This document shows, piece by piece, positions 42,331 through 52,207 of a stretch of DNA of 64,000 nt. Within the stretch, counting starts at the first letter, position 1, and each line of letters opens with the position of its first letter. Below the pieces are notes generated by a model. The model had not been told where the DNA came from and made no database searches. It saw nothing but the letters and a program-made list of their open reading frames with translations. Location: positions 62,001 to 126,000 of the forward strand of contig CAWBUW010000009.1 of assembly GCA_963792075.1 (NCBI GenBank), written 5' to 3'. The position numbers and the translations under genes are program-made. The stretch comes from CAWBUW01 sp963792075. Its GTDB lineage: Bacteria; Chloroflexota; Anaerolineae; Anaerolineales; UBA4823.

Positions 42331-44328
42331 ATGAAAAGGAAAATGAACAACCAACTAATTATCAAGAAATCCATGGCAATGATGTTGACTCTCGTGATGC
42401 TGTTCTCGATTGTTGGACTGGCCTTGGCCCAGGAAAACAGCGTTGCCTTGGGCACGAATGTGCCCGCTGCGCCATCACAAGCACTAGGCCCGACCGATCC
42501 CGCCGAGCTAGAGACTTTCCTGGATGAGCTGTTCGCAAAGGATATGGAAGAGTACCACATCGCCGGAGCAGCCATCTCTGTCGTCAAAGACGGCCAGTTA
42601 ATGTTGGCCAAAGGCTACGGCTACGCCGACTTTGAGGAGCAGATCCCGGTCGACCCCGAACAGACCATCTTTCGGATTGCCTCCGTCACCAAGCTGTTCA
42701 CCTGGACGGCGGTGATGCAGCTCGCCGAGCAAGGAAAGCTGGACCTGGATGCGGATGTCAACTCCTATCTCGATTTTCGGATCCCGGATACTTATCCACA
42801 ACCGATTACCCTCAAACACCTGCTGACCCATACGGCAGGATTTGAAGACCTGGCATTCGAGCAACTGGTTACGGATGCCAGGGGCCAGATGCCCGTGGGC
42901 GAGTGGCTGGTCTCCCATATGCCGGCCCGGGTACGCCCGCCTGGCGATATTGCGGCTTACTCGAATTATGGTACCAGCCTGGCGGGGTACATCGTGGCGC
43001 GGGTAACGGGCCAGCCCTATGAGCAGTACATCCAGGAACACATCCTGAGCCCACTGGGCATGCTGCATACGACAGTCCAGGTGCTGGTCCCGCCGGACCT
43101 GAGCGCGTATGAAACCAAGGGATACACCTATGTAGATGGGCGCTTCCAGGTTTATCCAGATTACCTGGGTCAGGCGGGGATGATGCCGGCGGGCGGAATG
43201 TATGCCAGCGCCACGGACATGGGACGTTTCATGATCGCGCACCTGCAGGATGGCCGCTACAGCGATGCAAATATTGCTGAGGTGCGTATTCTGAAAGAAA
43301 TCACGACGCAGCAAATGCACAGCACCCTGTACACGCCTGACCCGCGCCTCACGGGCACCGCTTATGGCTTTTTCGATTTCAGCGACAACGGCCAACGAAC
43401 GATCGGGCATAGCGGTGATGCGCCCCCGATGCATAGCCTGCTGCTGTTACTGCCCGACCAGAACCTGGGTGTATTTGTGACCTACAACAGCGAGGGCGGT
43501 GGGGACTTGACCAACCAGCACCTCGGGTTCCAGAGGTCGTTTTTCGACCACTACTACCCCGCACAAGCGGCCAAGCCCATCCAGCCTCCGGCGGATTTTT
43601 CGAAGCGGGCCGGCCAGTTCGTGGGCAGCTATAGAATGGCAAGGGGCTCCTATACCACACTCGAAAAGGTCAACGGGCTCTTTAGTGCAATTGAAATCAG
43701 CGATTCCGGCGATGGCGGGCTGCTCATTAAGACCCCCGTGGGCGTGTGGCGATTTGTCGAAGTGGAGCCGCTCTACTTTCGCCAGCCAGGCGGCCAGTTC
43801 AGCCTCGTCTTCCGGCAGGACGACCGGGGACGGATTACCCATATGTTTGCCAACCTCACGCCCCAGTTTGCCTTTGAAAAGCTTAACTGGTATGAAACGC
43901 CCAGTTTCAACATGGCACTGCTCCTGGGCAGCGTCTTGATCTTCCTGTCCGTGATCCCGGTCGGATTGGTCCGCTTCTTCCGCAACCGCCGCCTGAGCGG
44001 CGAGCGGAAACCCGCATCTGGCGGCGCCCGCGTGGCGAACGCGATCATCCTGGGGATCAGTGTTTTGAACCTGCTGTTCCTGGTTGGCACCGTGCTGTGG
44101 GGCAATCCGGCGCCGTTGTTCGGCGTCTCCATGATCTATAAAATCGTGCTCGGACTGGGCGTTTTGGCTGCGGCGCTGACCGCCGGCGCACTGGTCTACA
44201 CGGCGCTGGCCTGGAAGAATAGCAACTGGGGCATCGCCGCCCGCGCCTATTACACGCTGGTGACGGTTGCGGCGGTCGCTTTTGTCTGGTTCCTGAACTA
44301 CTGGAACCTGTTAGGTTGGCGGTTCTAG
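42331..44328 (+). CDS. Class C beta-lactamase-fold serine hydrolase with C-terminal membrane domain, copy 1
   Basis: 665 aa. Signal peptide ending ALAQ, an extracytoplasmic hydrolase domain with SVTK (S118, K121), Y-S-N (Y210, N212) and H-S-G (in IGHSGDAPP), a linker domain, then about four C-terminal helices (about 530-660). The fold is shared by D-aminopeptidases, esterases and penicillin-binding proteins; the substrate is unknown. ATG 42331 or 42343 could start it; both are conserved in the paralogue at 49486. DNA identity to that copy is very high at both ends and lower in the middle. Confidence 0.88.
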   Translation: MKRKMNNQLIIKKSMAMMLTLVMLFSIVGLALAQENSVALGTNVPAAPSQALGPTDPAELETFLDELFAKDMEEYHIAGAAISVVKDGQLMLAKGYGYADFEEQIPVDPEQTIFRIASVTKLFTWTAVMQLAEQGKLDLDADVNSYLDFRIPDTYPQPITLKHLLTHTAGFEDLAFEQLVTDARGQMPVGEWLVSHMPARVRPPGDIAAYSNYGTSLAGYIVARVTGQPYEQYIQEHILSPLGMLHTTVQVLVPPDLSAYETKGYTYVDGRFQVYPDYLGQAGMMPAGGMYASATDMGRFMIAHLQDGRYSDANIAEVRILKEITTQQMHSTLYTPDPRLTGTAYGFFDFSDNGQRTIGHSGDAPPMHSLLLLLPDQNLGVFVTYNSEGGGDLTNQHLGFQRSFFDHYYPAQAAKPIQPPADFSKRAGQFVGSYRMARGSYTTLEKVNGLFSAIEISDSGDGGLLIKTPVGVWRFVEVEPLYFRQPGGQFSLVFRQDDRGRITHMFANLTPQFAFEKLNWYETPSFNMALLLGSVLIFLSVIPVGLVRFFRNRRLSGERKPASGGARVANAIILGISVLNLLFLVGTVLWGNPAPLFGVSMIYKIVLGLGVLAAALTAGALVYTALAWKNSNWGIAARAYYTLVTVAAVAFVWFLNYWNLLGWRF

Positions 44329-44343
44329 AAAGAGGAGCAAGCT

Positions 44344-45030
44344 ATGAAAAGTAACACATCAACATCACAAAAAATCGGATGGGTGGTATTTGCAATCGGT
44401 GTAGCGTATATGTTGGGATTGGGCTGGCTGCGTTCGTGGTGGGTAGTGCCGGTGGCCAACCAGTTTGGCAGCGATGCCTTTTCCGGGCTTTTTGGCCTTA
44501 TCTGGGCGCTTTCCGTACCGCTCGGATCCTCCATCGTCGCCATCGGAGCAGCCCTGATCGCCAGGGTCGAGCGCCGTGTGTTCTGGCTGCTGATCCTGTT
44601 GGTCGTACTTTTTGAGGGCTGGCGGATAGCCGGCACGACCAGCCAGATGGTTCCGGCACTCTTCGGAACCGGCGGCGGTCTGATCACGTTGTTTTTCATC
44701 GGGTCGACCTGGCAGTGGGCCAGGACCCGTCCAACGCTATCCGGAGCAGGCAAAACCGGATCGGACCTGCGTATGGTCGGATCCATCTTCTTCGTTGTAG
44801 CTGCCTGGGATTTGTGCGGCATTTTTGGCATTGGTAACTACGTTCTAAGACCCGAGCTGGCAGAAAAGTTCTCTGTGCCGATCGGCAGTACGATCAATGC
44901 CGCATCTAGCGTGCTGATCATGCTGGTTCTGGGTTGGGGTTTCACCTACTTCGGCCAACTGTTATCTCGCCAGGTGCAGGCAGTGGATCCTGGCGTAAAT
45001 AGAGTTCTTCAGATCGCTGTAAATGATTAA
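44344..45030 (+). CDS. Hypothetical six-helix membrane protein
   Basis: 228 aa, unrecognised. Six hydrophobic segments, no conserved catalytic motif seen. GAGGAG precedes ATG 44344; 15 nt after the hydrolase and 12 nt before the next one, so surely in the same transcript. Absent from the second copy of the cassette. Confidence 0.75.
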   Translation: MKSNTSTSQKIGWVVFAIGVAYMLGLGWLRSWWVVPVANQFGSDAFSGLFGLIWALSVPLGSSIVAIGAALIARVERRVFWLLILLVVLFEGWRIAGTTSQMVPALFGTGGGLITLFFIGSTWQWARTRPTLSGAGKTGSDLRMVGSIFFVVAAWDLCGIFGIGNYVLRPELAEKFSVPIGSTINAASSVLIMLVLGWGFTYFGQLLSRQVQAVDPGVNRVLQIAVND

Positions 45031-45042
45031 AGGAAAAATGAA

Positions 45043-46722
45043 ATGAAAGCATCAATAATGGAACAAAATGCAAGGAATGAAACGATGGCAAAAAGAACGT
45101 CGCGGAAACGATGGTTCTGGATTACAGGTGTGTTGGTCCTCATCATCGCCGGGTTAGTCGTAGGAGGGTTAGGCCTGTTCGGCAAGCTACCCTGGCAAGG
45201 CGGTAATCTCTATGAAGACCCGCTGGGACGCTTCACCATGGAGGTGGGCCCCAGTTGGGAGCGGGTCGAGACCGGTGGCAGCTTCGCGCAGTTCAAGATC
45301 CCGGACCCAGCGATGAATATGTATCTGCTGGTGCTCGAAGCCGGTACGGTGGAGGATGCTTTTTCGGAGGCATTCAATATCCTCGGATTCGATGCGGGGC
45401 TGCTCAGCGGCGGCAGATTTGCCAATTTCGATGATTGGCTGGCTTACACCAAGGCGGACGCTGCGGAGATCGACCACGGATTGGTCGGTCAGATCGTGGG
45501 AGGAAACGCCTTTATCGTAGTCGTGAAAGCCGATAAACCGGGTATATCCGTCGCTAACGCACCCGTCATGCAGGCGCTGGCGTCGGTCAAGATCACCGGG
45601 AAATCCGATGTGGAAGCGGTGGCGATCGAGGGCTACGCAGACGTGGAGGCGCTGGTGCAGAAGCGGATAGACAGCCTGGCCGGAAGCGCCTCGATCGCGG
45701 TGATGCACAAGGGTGAGATCGTCTATACCTATGTCTATGGCGACGCCAACCCCATCACCTCGACCCCGGCTGATCTGCAGACGATCTACCGCTATGGCTC
45801 GATGACCAAACCCTTCACCGCCACCGCACTGATGCAGCTTGTGGAGCAAGGACTGGTGGACCTGGACGCATGGCCGGGTGAGTACATCCCAGGGTTTCCG
45901 GAAGGGTGGAAGGTCACCGTTCGCCAGATGCTCACCCACGCCGCCTGCATGCCGGACCCCGAACGCCTGACGGATGGGCTGATCGCAGGACGCGGAGAAT
46001 CTTTCGCCCCGTTGGAAGAGATCTTCAGCGGATACGTGAAGGAGTACACGGAGCTTGTGTGCGAGCCCGGCAAGTACTCTAACTACGCCAACGCTCACTT
46101 CCTGGCGCTGGCGCGGATCATCGAAGAGGTCAGCGGGGAACCCTATGAATCCTACGTGGTGGAGCACATCTTGACCCCCCTGGAAATGAAATCCACCAAT
46201 TTCCAGTTGGTGGAAGCCACGGGTCGCTACGCCAAAGGTCAGTACCCTGCTGCCCAGACCGATGCGCTTGTTGCCAAGCTGAACGAATATCGCGGACCGG
46301 GGAATGAAACCTTCATCCTGCAAAAGGGCGAGTTTTTCTCCACCCTCGACGACTTTCGACCGCTGTCTCCCTGGGGCGGGCTGCTTGGTACGCCCAGCGA
46401 CCTCACTCATTTCCTGCGAATGTTTTTGAACGGCGGGCGCTATGGGGATACCCAGATCCTGAAGCCGGAGACCGTGAATGCCATGCAAGAAATGCAATCG
46501 TCTACCGATGGTTCTCCCCTTGGCTTTGGTTTGAGCTGGATGATCGGAGAGGATGAATTCGGCGATTTTATCTTTCACAGCGGCGGCGGCGCCACGATTG
46601 AATCCACGATGCGCTTCTACCCAGACCTGGACCTGGGAGTGGTGGTGATGAGCAGCGTCAACGGCTCCCAGGTTGAGAAGATCGCCGAAGCTCTGGTCAG
46701 TGCCTGGAAGCAAGAAAAATGA
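45043..46722 (+). CDS. Membrane-anchored class C serine hydrolase, copy 1 (short form)
   Basis: 559 aa. One N-terminal anchor helix (WFWITGVLVLIIAGLVVGGL), a PsbP/DUF-like domain (about 60-190), then the beta-lactamase-fold domain with SMTK (about 252-255), Y-A-N (in NYANAHFLAL) and H-S-G (FHSGGGA). All catalytic motifs are intact. Ends 47 nt before a gene remnant. The paralogue is at 47873. Confidence 0.87.
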   Translation: MKASIMEQNARNETMAKRTSRKRWFWITGVLVLIIAGLVVGGLGLFGKLPWQGGNLYEDPLGRFTMEVGPSWERVETGGSFAQFKIPDPAMNMYLLVLEAGTVEDAFSEAFNILGFDAGLLSGGRFANFDDWLAYTKADAAEIDHGLVGQIVGGNAFIVVVKADKPGISVANAPVMQALASVKITGKSDVEAVAIEGYADVEALVQKRIDSLAGSASIAVMHKGEIVYTYVYGDANPITSTPADLQTIYRYGSMTKPFTATALMQLVEQGLVDLDAWPGEYIPGFPEGWKVTVRQMLTHAACMPDPERLTDGLIAGRGESFAPLEEIFSGYVKEYTELVCEPGKYSNYANAHFLALARIIEEVSGEPYESYVVEHILTPLEMKSTNFQLVEATGRYAKGQYPAAQTDALVAKLNEYRGPGNETFILQKGEFFSTLDDFRPLSPWGGLLGTPSDLTHFLRMFLNGGRYGDTQILKPETVNAMQEMQSSTDGSPLGFGLSWMIGEDEFGDFIFHSGGGATIESTMRFYPDLDLGVVVMSSVNGSQVEKIAEALVSAWKQEK

Positions 46723-46768
46723 CATTTAAAAAACCTTCATCCTGGTTGCCTTCATCTTCCCCGCCAAA

Positions 46769-46960
46769 ATGAAGGGAAATGACTACTGGAAGAAATGGGC
46801 CCTTTTCTCAGTCGTCATGGGAGTTCTCGCAGTTGTGTCGTTTTTCATCCCGAAAACAGTTCCCATTGGATTAAGCCAGCGGATCGGGATGGGAGCCAAC
46901 TTCCTGTGGTTGTTTGTCACCAACCTGGCGCTGTTCAGAAAACCATCGGAAAGACTTTAA
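46769..46960 (+). CDS. Small membrane protein, probable gene remnant
   Basis: 63 aa with two hydrophobic segments. The stretch PIGLSQRIGMGANFLWLF resembles the end of DUF998-type membrane proteins (from memory), so this is likely a truncated relic at the junction of the two cassettes. No good ribosome site. Confidence 0.45.
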   Translation: MKGNDYWKKWALFSVVMGVLAVVSFFIPKTVPIGLSQRIGMGANFLWLFVTNLALFRKPSERL

Positions 46961-47007
46961 AGATTTCCGAAAAGGATTTGAGCCGTAAGAAGCAAAGGAG
47001 AAATTTC

Positions 47008-47811
47008 ATGTCAAATCAAACTACTTCAAAGAAAGATCAATACACGCTTTGGCAGATCCTCGGCATCTGGATGCTTTCTGCCATCCCGATGGGGATCCTA
47101 AGCTGGGTCGTAATCCCGGCTGTGTCACCCGATTTCAACTCCGATCCGTTTGGGGCGGGCATCACCCGGTTCGTGCTACTCACAGTTGGTTTGATCTGGC
47201 TGTTTGTCCTTTCCATGATCATCGTCCGCAAGGAGGAGGGTGATCTGCGCTGGGCGACGATCAAGCGCAGGCTGCGCCTCAACGCGCCGCAGGATCCAAC
47301 GACCGGCAAAACTCGCCGCAGGTTATGGCTGTGGGTAATTCCCTTCATTATCGGGAACGCCGTGTGGGGTGTTGCAATAACGCCATTCGCAGAAAAACTA
47401 TGGGTGTCGATCTTCCCTTTTCTTGCCGAGCCTCCAGGCTATAGCTCTGCAGTGTTCTTTGAATCCCAAGAGATCTTGCAGCAACTGGTGGGCGCCTGGT
47501 GGTTCTTCGGCTTGTTTGTGGTTTTCTCTGTCTTCAATATCCTGGGAGAGGAGTTTCTATTCCGGGGAGTACTGCTCCCCAAGATGCAGGGGGTTTTCGG
47601 CAAGTGGAATTGGGTAGCCAACGGAGCGCTCTCCGCTTTCTACCATCTTCACCAGCCCTGGACCATCGCGGCGAATGTCATTCAAGGTGTGCTCGTCTTA
47701 GCATTTCCGAGCTGGCGCTTCCGCAGCACCTGGATGGGTGTCATCATTCACTCTGTTGAAAATGTGTTCGGTGGGCTCCTGACCCTTGGGATTATATTGG
47801 GTCTCGCTTGA
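47008..47811 (+). CDS. CPBP-family intramembrane protease, copy 2
   Basis: 267 aa, paralogue of 41438 with long stretches of identical sequence (PMGILSWVVIPAVSPDFNSD, RRLRLNAPQDPTTGKTRR). It keeps the canonical GEEFLFRG and AFYHLHQPW motifs. Start ATG 47008 follows AAAGGAGAAATTTC. The longer open frame upstream overlaps the remnant and is not real. Confidence 0.87.
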   Translation: MSNQTTSKKDQYTLWQILGIWMLSAIPMGILSWVVIPAVSPDFNSDPFGAGITRFVLLTVGLIWLFVLSMIIVRKEEGDLRWATIKRRLRLNAPQDPTTGKTRRRLWLWVIPFIIGNAVWGVAITPFAEKLWVSIFPFLAEPPGYSSAVFFESQEILQQLVGAWWFFGLFVVFSVFNILGEEFLFRGVLLPKMQGVFGKWNWVANGALSAFYHLHQPWTIAANVIQGVLVLAFPSWRFRSTWMGVIIHSVENVFGGLLTLGIILGLA

Positions 47812-47872
47812 GCCGTAAAACCATGGAATGAACGGAACGATCAATCAATTGAAAATCAAAGGATGTAATGAA

Positions 47873-49489
47873 ATGAACAAACAAAAAGTTTGGTTTTGGA
47901 TCGTGGGCGTATTCGCCCTCTTAATCGCCGGAGGATTCGTGGGATTGGGTTTATTCGGCCTTCTCCCCTGGCAGGCCGGCAATCTTTATGAAGACCCGCA
48001 GGGGCGCTTCAGCATAGAAATTGATCGCAGTTGGGAAAAGGTCGAGACGAAGGGACCCTACGCCCAGTTTAAGGTGCCAGAGCCGCCTATGAATATGTAT
48101 CTGCTGGTCCTCGAGGCCGGCACGGTTAATGACGCCTATGCGAAGGCTTTTGAAGTCGTCGGATTTGATCCGGAACTGCTCGGTGGAGACAGCGTTACCA
48201 CTTTTGGCGATTGGCAGGCCTATGAGGCGACGGACGCCGAGGGGATTAGCTACGGGCTGGTGGGCCAGATCGTGGGAGGGAACGCTTATATTTTGATGGT
48301 CAAAGGCGACAGGCCGGGTATCTCCCCCCAAAGTGCAAGTGTCATGAGTGCGCTGAAATCCCTGAAGATCGCCGGTAAGGAAGAGATCGTGATCGAGAGC
48401 TACACCGACGTGGAAGCGTTGGTAAAGAAAGAGGTAGACAGGCTGGCGGGCAGCATGTCGATTGCGGTGGTGCACGGGGATGAGCTCGTGTATACCTACG
48501 CCTATGGTCAAGCCAACCCGGTGGCGGGGATCCCGGCGGACACACAGACGATCTACTCCTTTGGCTCAATGACAAAGGTCTTTACCGCCAGCGCGCTGAT
48601 GCAGTTAGTGGAACAGGGCCGGGTGGACCTGGACGCCTGGCCGGGTAAATATATCCCGGAGTTTCCCGAGCATTGGAAAGTAACCGTGCGCCAGCTGCTC
48701 GATCACTCCGCCTGTTTGCCGGATGTGCAACGCCTGACAGATGGACTGATTGCCAGACCCGGGGAATCCTTTGCCCCCTTAGAAGAGATCTTCACCGCTT
48801 ACGTCAGGGATTACCCCGATCTGGTGTGTGAGCCCGGCAAGGCCTCGGTTTACGCCAACCCGCATTTTCTGGCGCTGGCGCGCATTATCGAAGAGGTCAG
48901 CGGGGAACCCTATGATACCTACGTGGTCGATCACCTCTTGACCCCTCTGGCAGCGGAGTCCATTCAGTTCCAGTTTGTCGAGGCGGATGAACGCTACGCC
49001 AAGGACCAGTTTCCTGCGGCCCGGACCGATGAACTCGTTGCCAGTGTGAGTGAATATCGCGGTCCCGGTCAGGAAGACCTCATCCTGCAAAAGGGCGAGT
49101 CCTTTTCCACCCTGGACGACTACCAGATATTACCGCCCTGGGGCGGCCTGCGCGGTACACCCAGTGACGTCACCCATTTCTTGCAAATGTTTTTGAACGG
49201 CGGGCGCTACAGCGATATCCAGATCTTAAAACCGGAAAGCGTGGCTGCCATGCAAGAAATGCAAATTTCCACCGACGGTTCCCCGCTTGGCTTTGGCCTG
49301 AGCTGGTTGATCAATAAAGATGACTTTGGCGATTACTTCTATCACGTTGGCAACGGAGCCGGGTCTGAAGCCACAATGGTCATTTACCCCGACCTGGACC
49401 TGGGCGTGGTGGTCATGGCGAATGTCATAGGCTACCAAAGAGACATTATCGTCGAAGGTCTGGTCAGCGCCTGGATGCATGAAAAATGA
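47873..49489 (+). CDS. Membrane-anchored class C serine hydrolase, copy 2 (short form)
   Basis: 538 aa from ATG 47873 (AAAGGA upstream). Same layout as 45043: anchor helix, PsbP-like domain, beta-lactamase fold with SMTK and Y-A-N (VYANPHFLAL). The third motif reads H-V-G (FYHVGNGAG) and not H-S-G, so activity may differ. Overlaps the next gene by 4 nt (ATGA 49486). Confidence 0.85.
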   Translation: MNKQKVWFWIVGVFALLIAGGFVGLGLFGLLPWQAGNLYEDPQGRFSIEIDRSWEKVETKGPYAQFKVPEPPMNMYLLVLEAGTVNDAYAKAFEVVGFDPELLGGDSVTTFGDWQAYEATDAEGISYGLVGQIVGGNAYILMVKGDRPGISPQSASVMSALKSLKIAGKEEIVIESYTDVEALVKKEVDRLAGSMSIAVVHGDELVYTYAYGQANPVAGIPADTQTIYSFGSMTKVFTASALMQLVEQGRVDLDAWPGKYIPEFPEHWKVTVRQLLDHSACLPDVQRLTDGLIARPGESFAPLEEIFTAYVRDYPDLVCEPGKASVYANPHFLALARIIEEVSGEPYDTYVVDHLLTPLAAESIQFQFVEADERYAKDQFPAARTDELVASVSEYRGPGQEDLILQKGESFSTLDDYQILPPWGGLRGTPSDVTHFLQMFLNGGRYSDIQILKPESVAAMQEMQISTDGSPLGFGLSWLINKDDFGDYFYHVGNGAGSEATMVIYPDLDLGVVVMANVIGYQRDIIVEGLVSAWMHEK

Positions 49490-51486
49490 GAAGGAAAATG
49501 AACAACCAACTCATTATCAAGAAATCCATGGCAATGATATTGACTCTCGTGATGCTGTTCTCGATTGTTGGACCGGCCGTGGCCCAGGAAAACAGCGCCG
49601 CCTTGGGCACGAATGTACCCGCTGCGCCATCACAAGCACTAGGCCCGACCGATCCCGCCGAGCTGGAGACTTTCCTGGATGAGCTGTTCGCAAAGGATAT
49701 GGAAGAGTACCACATCGCCGGAGCAGCCATCTCTGTCGTCAAAGACGGCCAGTTAATGTTTGCCAAAGGCTACGGCTACGCCGACCTTGAGAACGGCATC
49801 CCTGTCGACCCCGAGCAGACCATCTTTCGCATTGGCTCAGGCACCAAGCCGTTCACCTGGACGGCGGTGATGCAGCTCGTCGAGCAGGGAAAGCTGGACC
49901 TGGAGGCGGATGTCAACACCTATCTCGATTTTCGGATCCCGGATACCTATCCACAACCGATCACCCTCAAGCACCTCTTGACCCACACAGCAGGGTTCGA
50001 AGACCTGTTTTTCGAGGTCTTGGCGTTGGATGCTGATGACCTGATGCCCGCGCGCGAATGGCTGATCTCACATATGCCAGCGAGGGTGCGCCCGCCAGGC
50101 GATAGTGCGGCTTACTCGAACTACGGTACATCCCTGGCAGGGTACATCGTGGCGCGGGTTTCGGGACAGCCCTACGACCAGTACATCCAGGAACATATCC
50201 TGGGCCCACTGGGCATGCTGCACTCAACTGCCCGGTCGCCGATACCGCCGGAATTGCGCGCATATGCATCGATAGGCTATACGTATGTCGATGGCGCCTT
50301 TCAGGCATTCCCCGATTACCTGGGTCAGCCGGCGTTCGATCCGGCTGCCGCAATATCAGCCAGCGCCACGGACATGGGACGTTTCATGATCGCACGCCTG
50401 CAGGGCGGCCGTTACAGCGATGCAAACATTGCCGAGGTGCGCATCTTAAAAGAAATCACAGCGCAGCAAATGCACAGCACTCTGTACACTCCTGACCCGC
50501 GCATCCTGGGCAACGCTTATGGCTTTTTCGATTTCAGCGACAACGGCCAGCGAACGATTGGGCATAGCGGTGAATCTCACCCGTTTAATATTCTGCTGCT
50601 GCTTTTGCCCGACCAGGACCTGGGTGTATTTGTGGCCTACAACAGCGAGGGTGGTGGGGACCTGACCAATCAGCATTTCGGGTTTCAGAGAGCGTTTTTC
50701 GACCACTACTATCCCGCGCAAGCGGTCGATCCAATACAACTTCCGGCGGATTTTTCGGAGCGGGCCGGTCTGTTCGATGGCAGCTATAGACTCACCACGA
50801 GTTCATATACCACTCTCGAAAAGATCATTGGACTCTTCGGATTAGTTGAAATCAGCAATTCCGGTGACGGCGCGCTTCTATGGACGACACCGTGGGGCGA
50901 GTGGCGGTTCGTTGAAGTAGAGCCGCTATACTTCCGCCAGATAGATGGTCCGTTCGGCCTCGTCTTTCGTGAGGACGACCGTGGACGGATCACCCACCTG
51001 TTTAGCGACCTCACGCCCATGTATACATTTGAAAAGCTGGACTGGTACGAAACGCCCGCTTTCAACATGGCATTGGCCCTGGGTTGCATCTTGATATTCC
51101 TGTCCATGATCTTCGTAACATCGATCCACGCTATTCGGAACCGCCGCCTGAGCGGTGAGCGGAGACCCGCATCGCGCGGCGCCCGCCTGGCTCACTGGAT
51201 CATCCTGGGGATCTGCGTTCTGAACCTGCTGTTCCTGGTCGGCACGGTGCTGTGGGGCAATCTGGCAATGCCTCATTTCGGCATCTCAATGATCTATAAA
51301 ATCGTGCTCGGACTGGGTGTTCTGGCTGCCGTGCTGACCGCCGGCGCGCTGGTCTACATGGTGCTGGCCTGGAAGAATAGCTACTGGGGCATCGCCACCC
51401 GCGCCTATTACACGCTGGTGACGGTTGCAGCGGTCGCTTTTGTCTGGTTCCTGAACTACTGGAACCTGTTAGGTTGGCGGTTCTAG
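49486..51486 (+). CDS. Class C beta-lactamase-fold serine hydrolase with C-terminal membrane domain, copy 2
   Basis: 666 aa, paralogue of 42331 with the same signal peptide and helices. Motifs S-G-T-K, Y-S-N and H-S-G (IGHSGESHP) are intact. The first 270 nt and last 90 nt are nearly identical to copy 1, while the middle has diverged, as expected after duplication plus partial gene conversion. Position relative to the short-form hydrolase is reversed compared with the first cassette. Confidence 0.87.
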   Translation: MRRKMNNQLIIKKSMAMILTLVMLFSIVGPAVAQENSAALGTNVPAAPSQALGPTDPAELETFLDELFAKDMEEYHIAGAAISVVKDGQLMFAKGYGYADLENGIPVDPEQTIFRIGSGTKPFTWTAVMQLVEQGKLDLEADVNTYLDFRIPDTYPQPITLKHLLTHTAGFEDLFFEVLALDADDLMPAREWLISHMPARVRPPGDSAAYSNYGTSLAGYIVARVSGQPYDQYIQEHILGPLGMLHSTARSPIPPELRAYASIGYTYVDGAFQAFPDYLGQPAFDPAAAISASATDMGRFMIARLQGGRYSDANIAEVRILKEITAQQMHSTLYTPDPRILGNAYGFFDFSDNGQRTIGHSGESHPFNILLLLLPDQDLGVFVAYNSEGGGDLTNQHFGFQRAFFDHYYPAQAVDPIQLPADFSERAGLFDGSYRLTTSSYTTLEKIIGLFGLVEISNSGDGALLWTTPWGEWRFVEVEPLYFRQIDGPFGLVFREDDRGRITHLFSDLTPMYTFEKLDWYETPAFNMALALGCILIFLSMIFVTSIHAIRNRRLSGERRPASRGARLAHWIILGICVLNLLFLVGTVLWGNLAMPHFGISMIYKIVLGLGVLAAVLTAGALVYMVLAWKNSYWGIATRAYYTLVTVAAVAFVWFLNYWNLLGWRF

Positions 51487-51557
51487 TTATAAGTATTATG
51501 ACTGGCGGGAATATCATCTTCTCCCTGCCAGCCAATCATAAGAAAAGGATAGAAGAA

Positions 51558-51797
51558 ATGTCTACATTTGTAAAGAAATACCCCGCAATATCTCTGCTGA
51601 TCCTGGCCTCGATCTTTGGCGTAGCTCCTTTGCTGGCCGTGGCCGGTGGCTTGCTGCCCCCGGCGGCTGCGCAGCTTGGAGCGCTTAGCTCCAGCTTGGC
51701 GGCGATCGTGCTCGTTTTGATTGAAGGTCGAAAGGGCGGTCTTCGGGAGTTACTCGGACGCTTCTTGACCTGGCGGGTTGGCATAAGGACAGCCTGA
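51558..51797 (+). pseudogene. N-terminal fragment of a CPBP-like protease
   Basis: 79 aa: two helices followed by LIEGRKGGLRELLGRFLTWRVG, the usual lead-in of CPBP proteases, then a stop and no catalytic part. AAGGATAGAAGAA precedes ATG 51558, so it may still be translated. Probable relic of a third protease gene in this locus. Confidence 0.5.
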
Positions 51798-51815
51798 CAG
51801 AGCTCGGTCACCAAA

Positions 51816-51893
51816 ATGAAAAAGACCTTTCGCCACGCATTTCAAGAGAGCAAGAGCGAACAGCCTGAGCTGGGAAACCGGGGCAAACCATGA
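51816..51893 (+). CDS. 25-aa ORF coupled to the next gene
   Basis: MKKTFRHAFQESKSEQ... ends by ATGA overlap with the gene at 51890. No clear ribosome site; may be the tail of a lost gene. Unrecognised. Confidence 0.25.
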   Translation: MKKTFRHAFQESKSEQPELGNRGKP

Positions 51894-52168
51894 ATAACGT
51901 AAAACCCTTATTCGACACAGCGACACACTACCGGATTGAGGTGCGGGGTCGTGTCGATGTGAGCTGGCTGCAAAGCTTCGACGGTTCAGCGGAGATCTAC
52001 GTCGATGAGACCCGGCAGATGGAAGATATTACCGTACTCAACGTCAACACCGATCAATCAGGGGTCATCGGGCTGTTGCGCCGGCTGCACGGACTGGGAA
52101 TGACGATCCTGCAATTACAGATCGTCTCAGGTGGCGGGAAACCCGCTGAAGTAAAAGAACCCTATTAA
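51890..52168 (+). CDS. Small conserved-type hypothetical protein
   Basis: 92 aa, soluble. The pattern HYRIEVRGRVDVSWLQSFDG... and a closing GLLRRLHGLGMTILQLQ resembles a small family I have seen in Chloroflexota genomes but cannot name. No catalytic motif. Lies 40 nt before the lipoprotein gene, same direction. Confidence 0.65.
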   Translation: MNNVKPLFDTATHYRIEVRGRVDVSWLQSFDGSAEIYVDETRQMEDITVLNVNTDQSGVIGLLRRLHGLGMTILQLQIVSGGGKPAEVKEPY

Positions 52169-52207
52169 GATCGGGCATTTCAGTTGAAGAAAAAAAGGAG
52201 AAATCTC

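Noticed and set aside
46979..47010. Possible third copy of the AVQKETKEE element (frame reading LSRKKQRRNFM)
   Set aside because: The match is about 70% and limited to purine-rich ribosome-site sequence; it does not include the TGTCCAAAAAG part.
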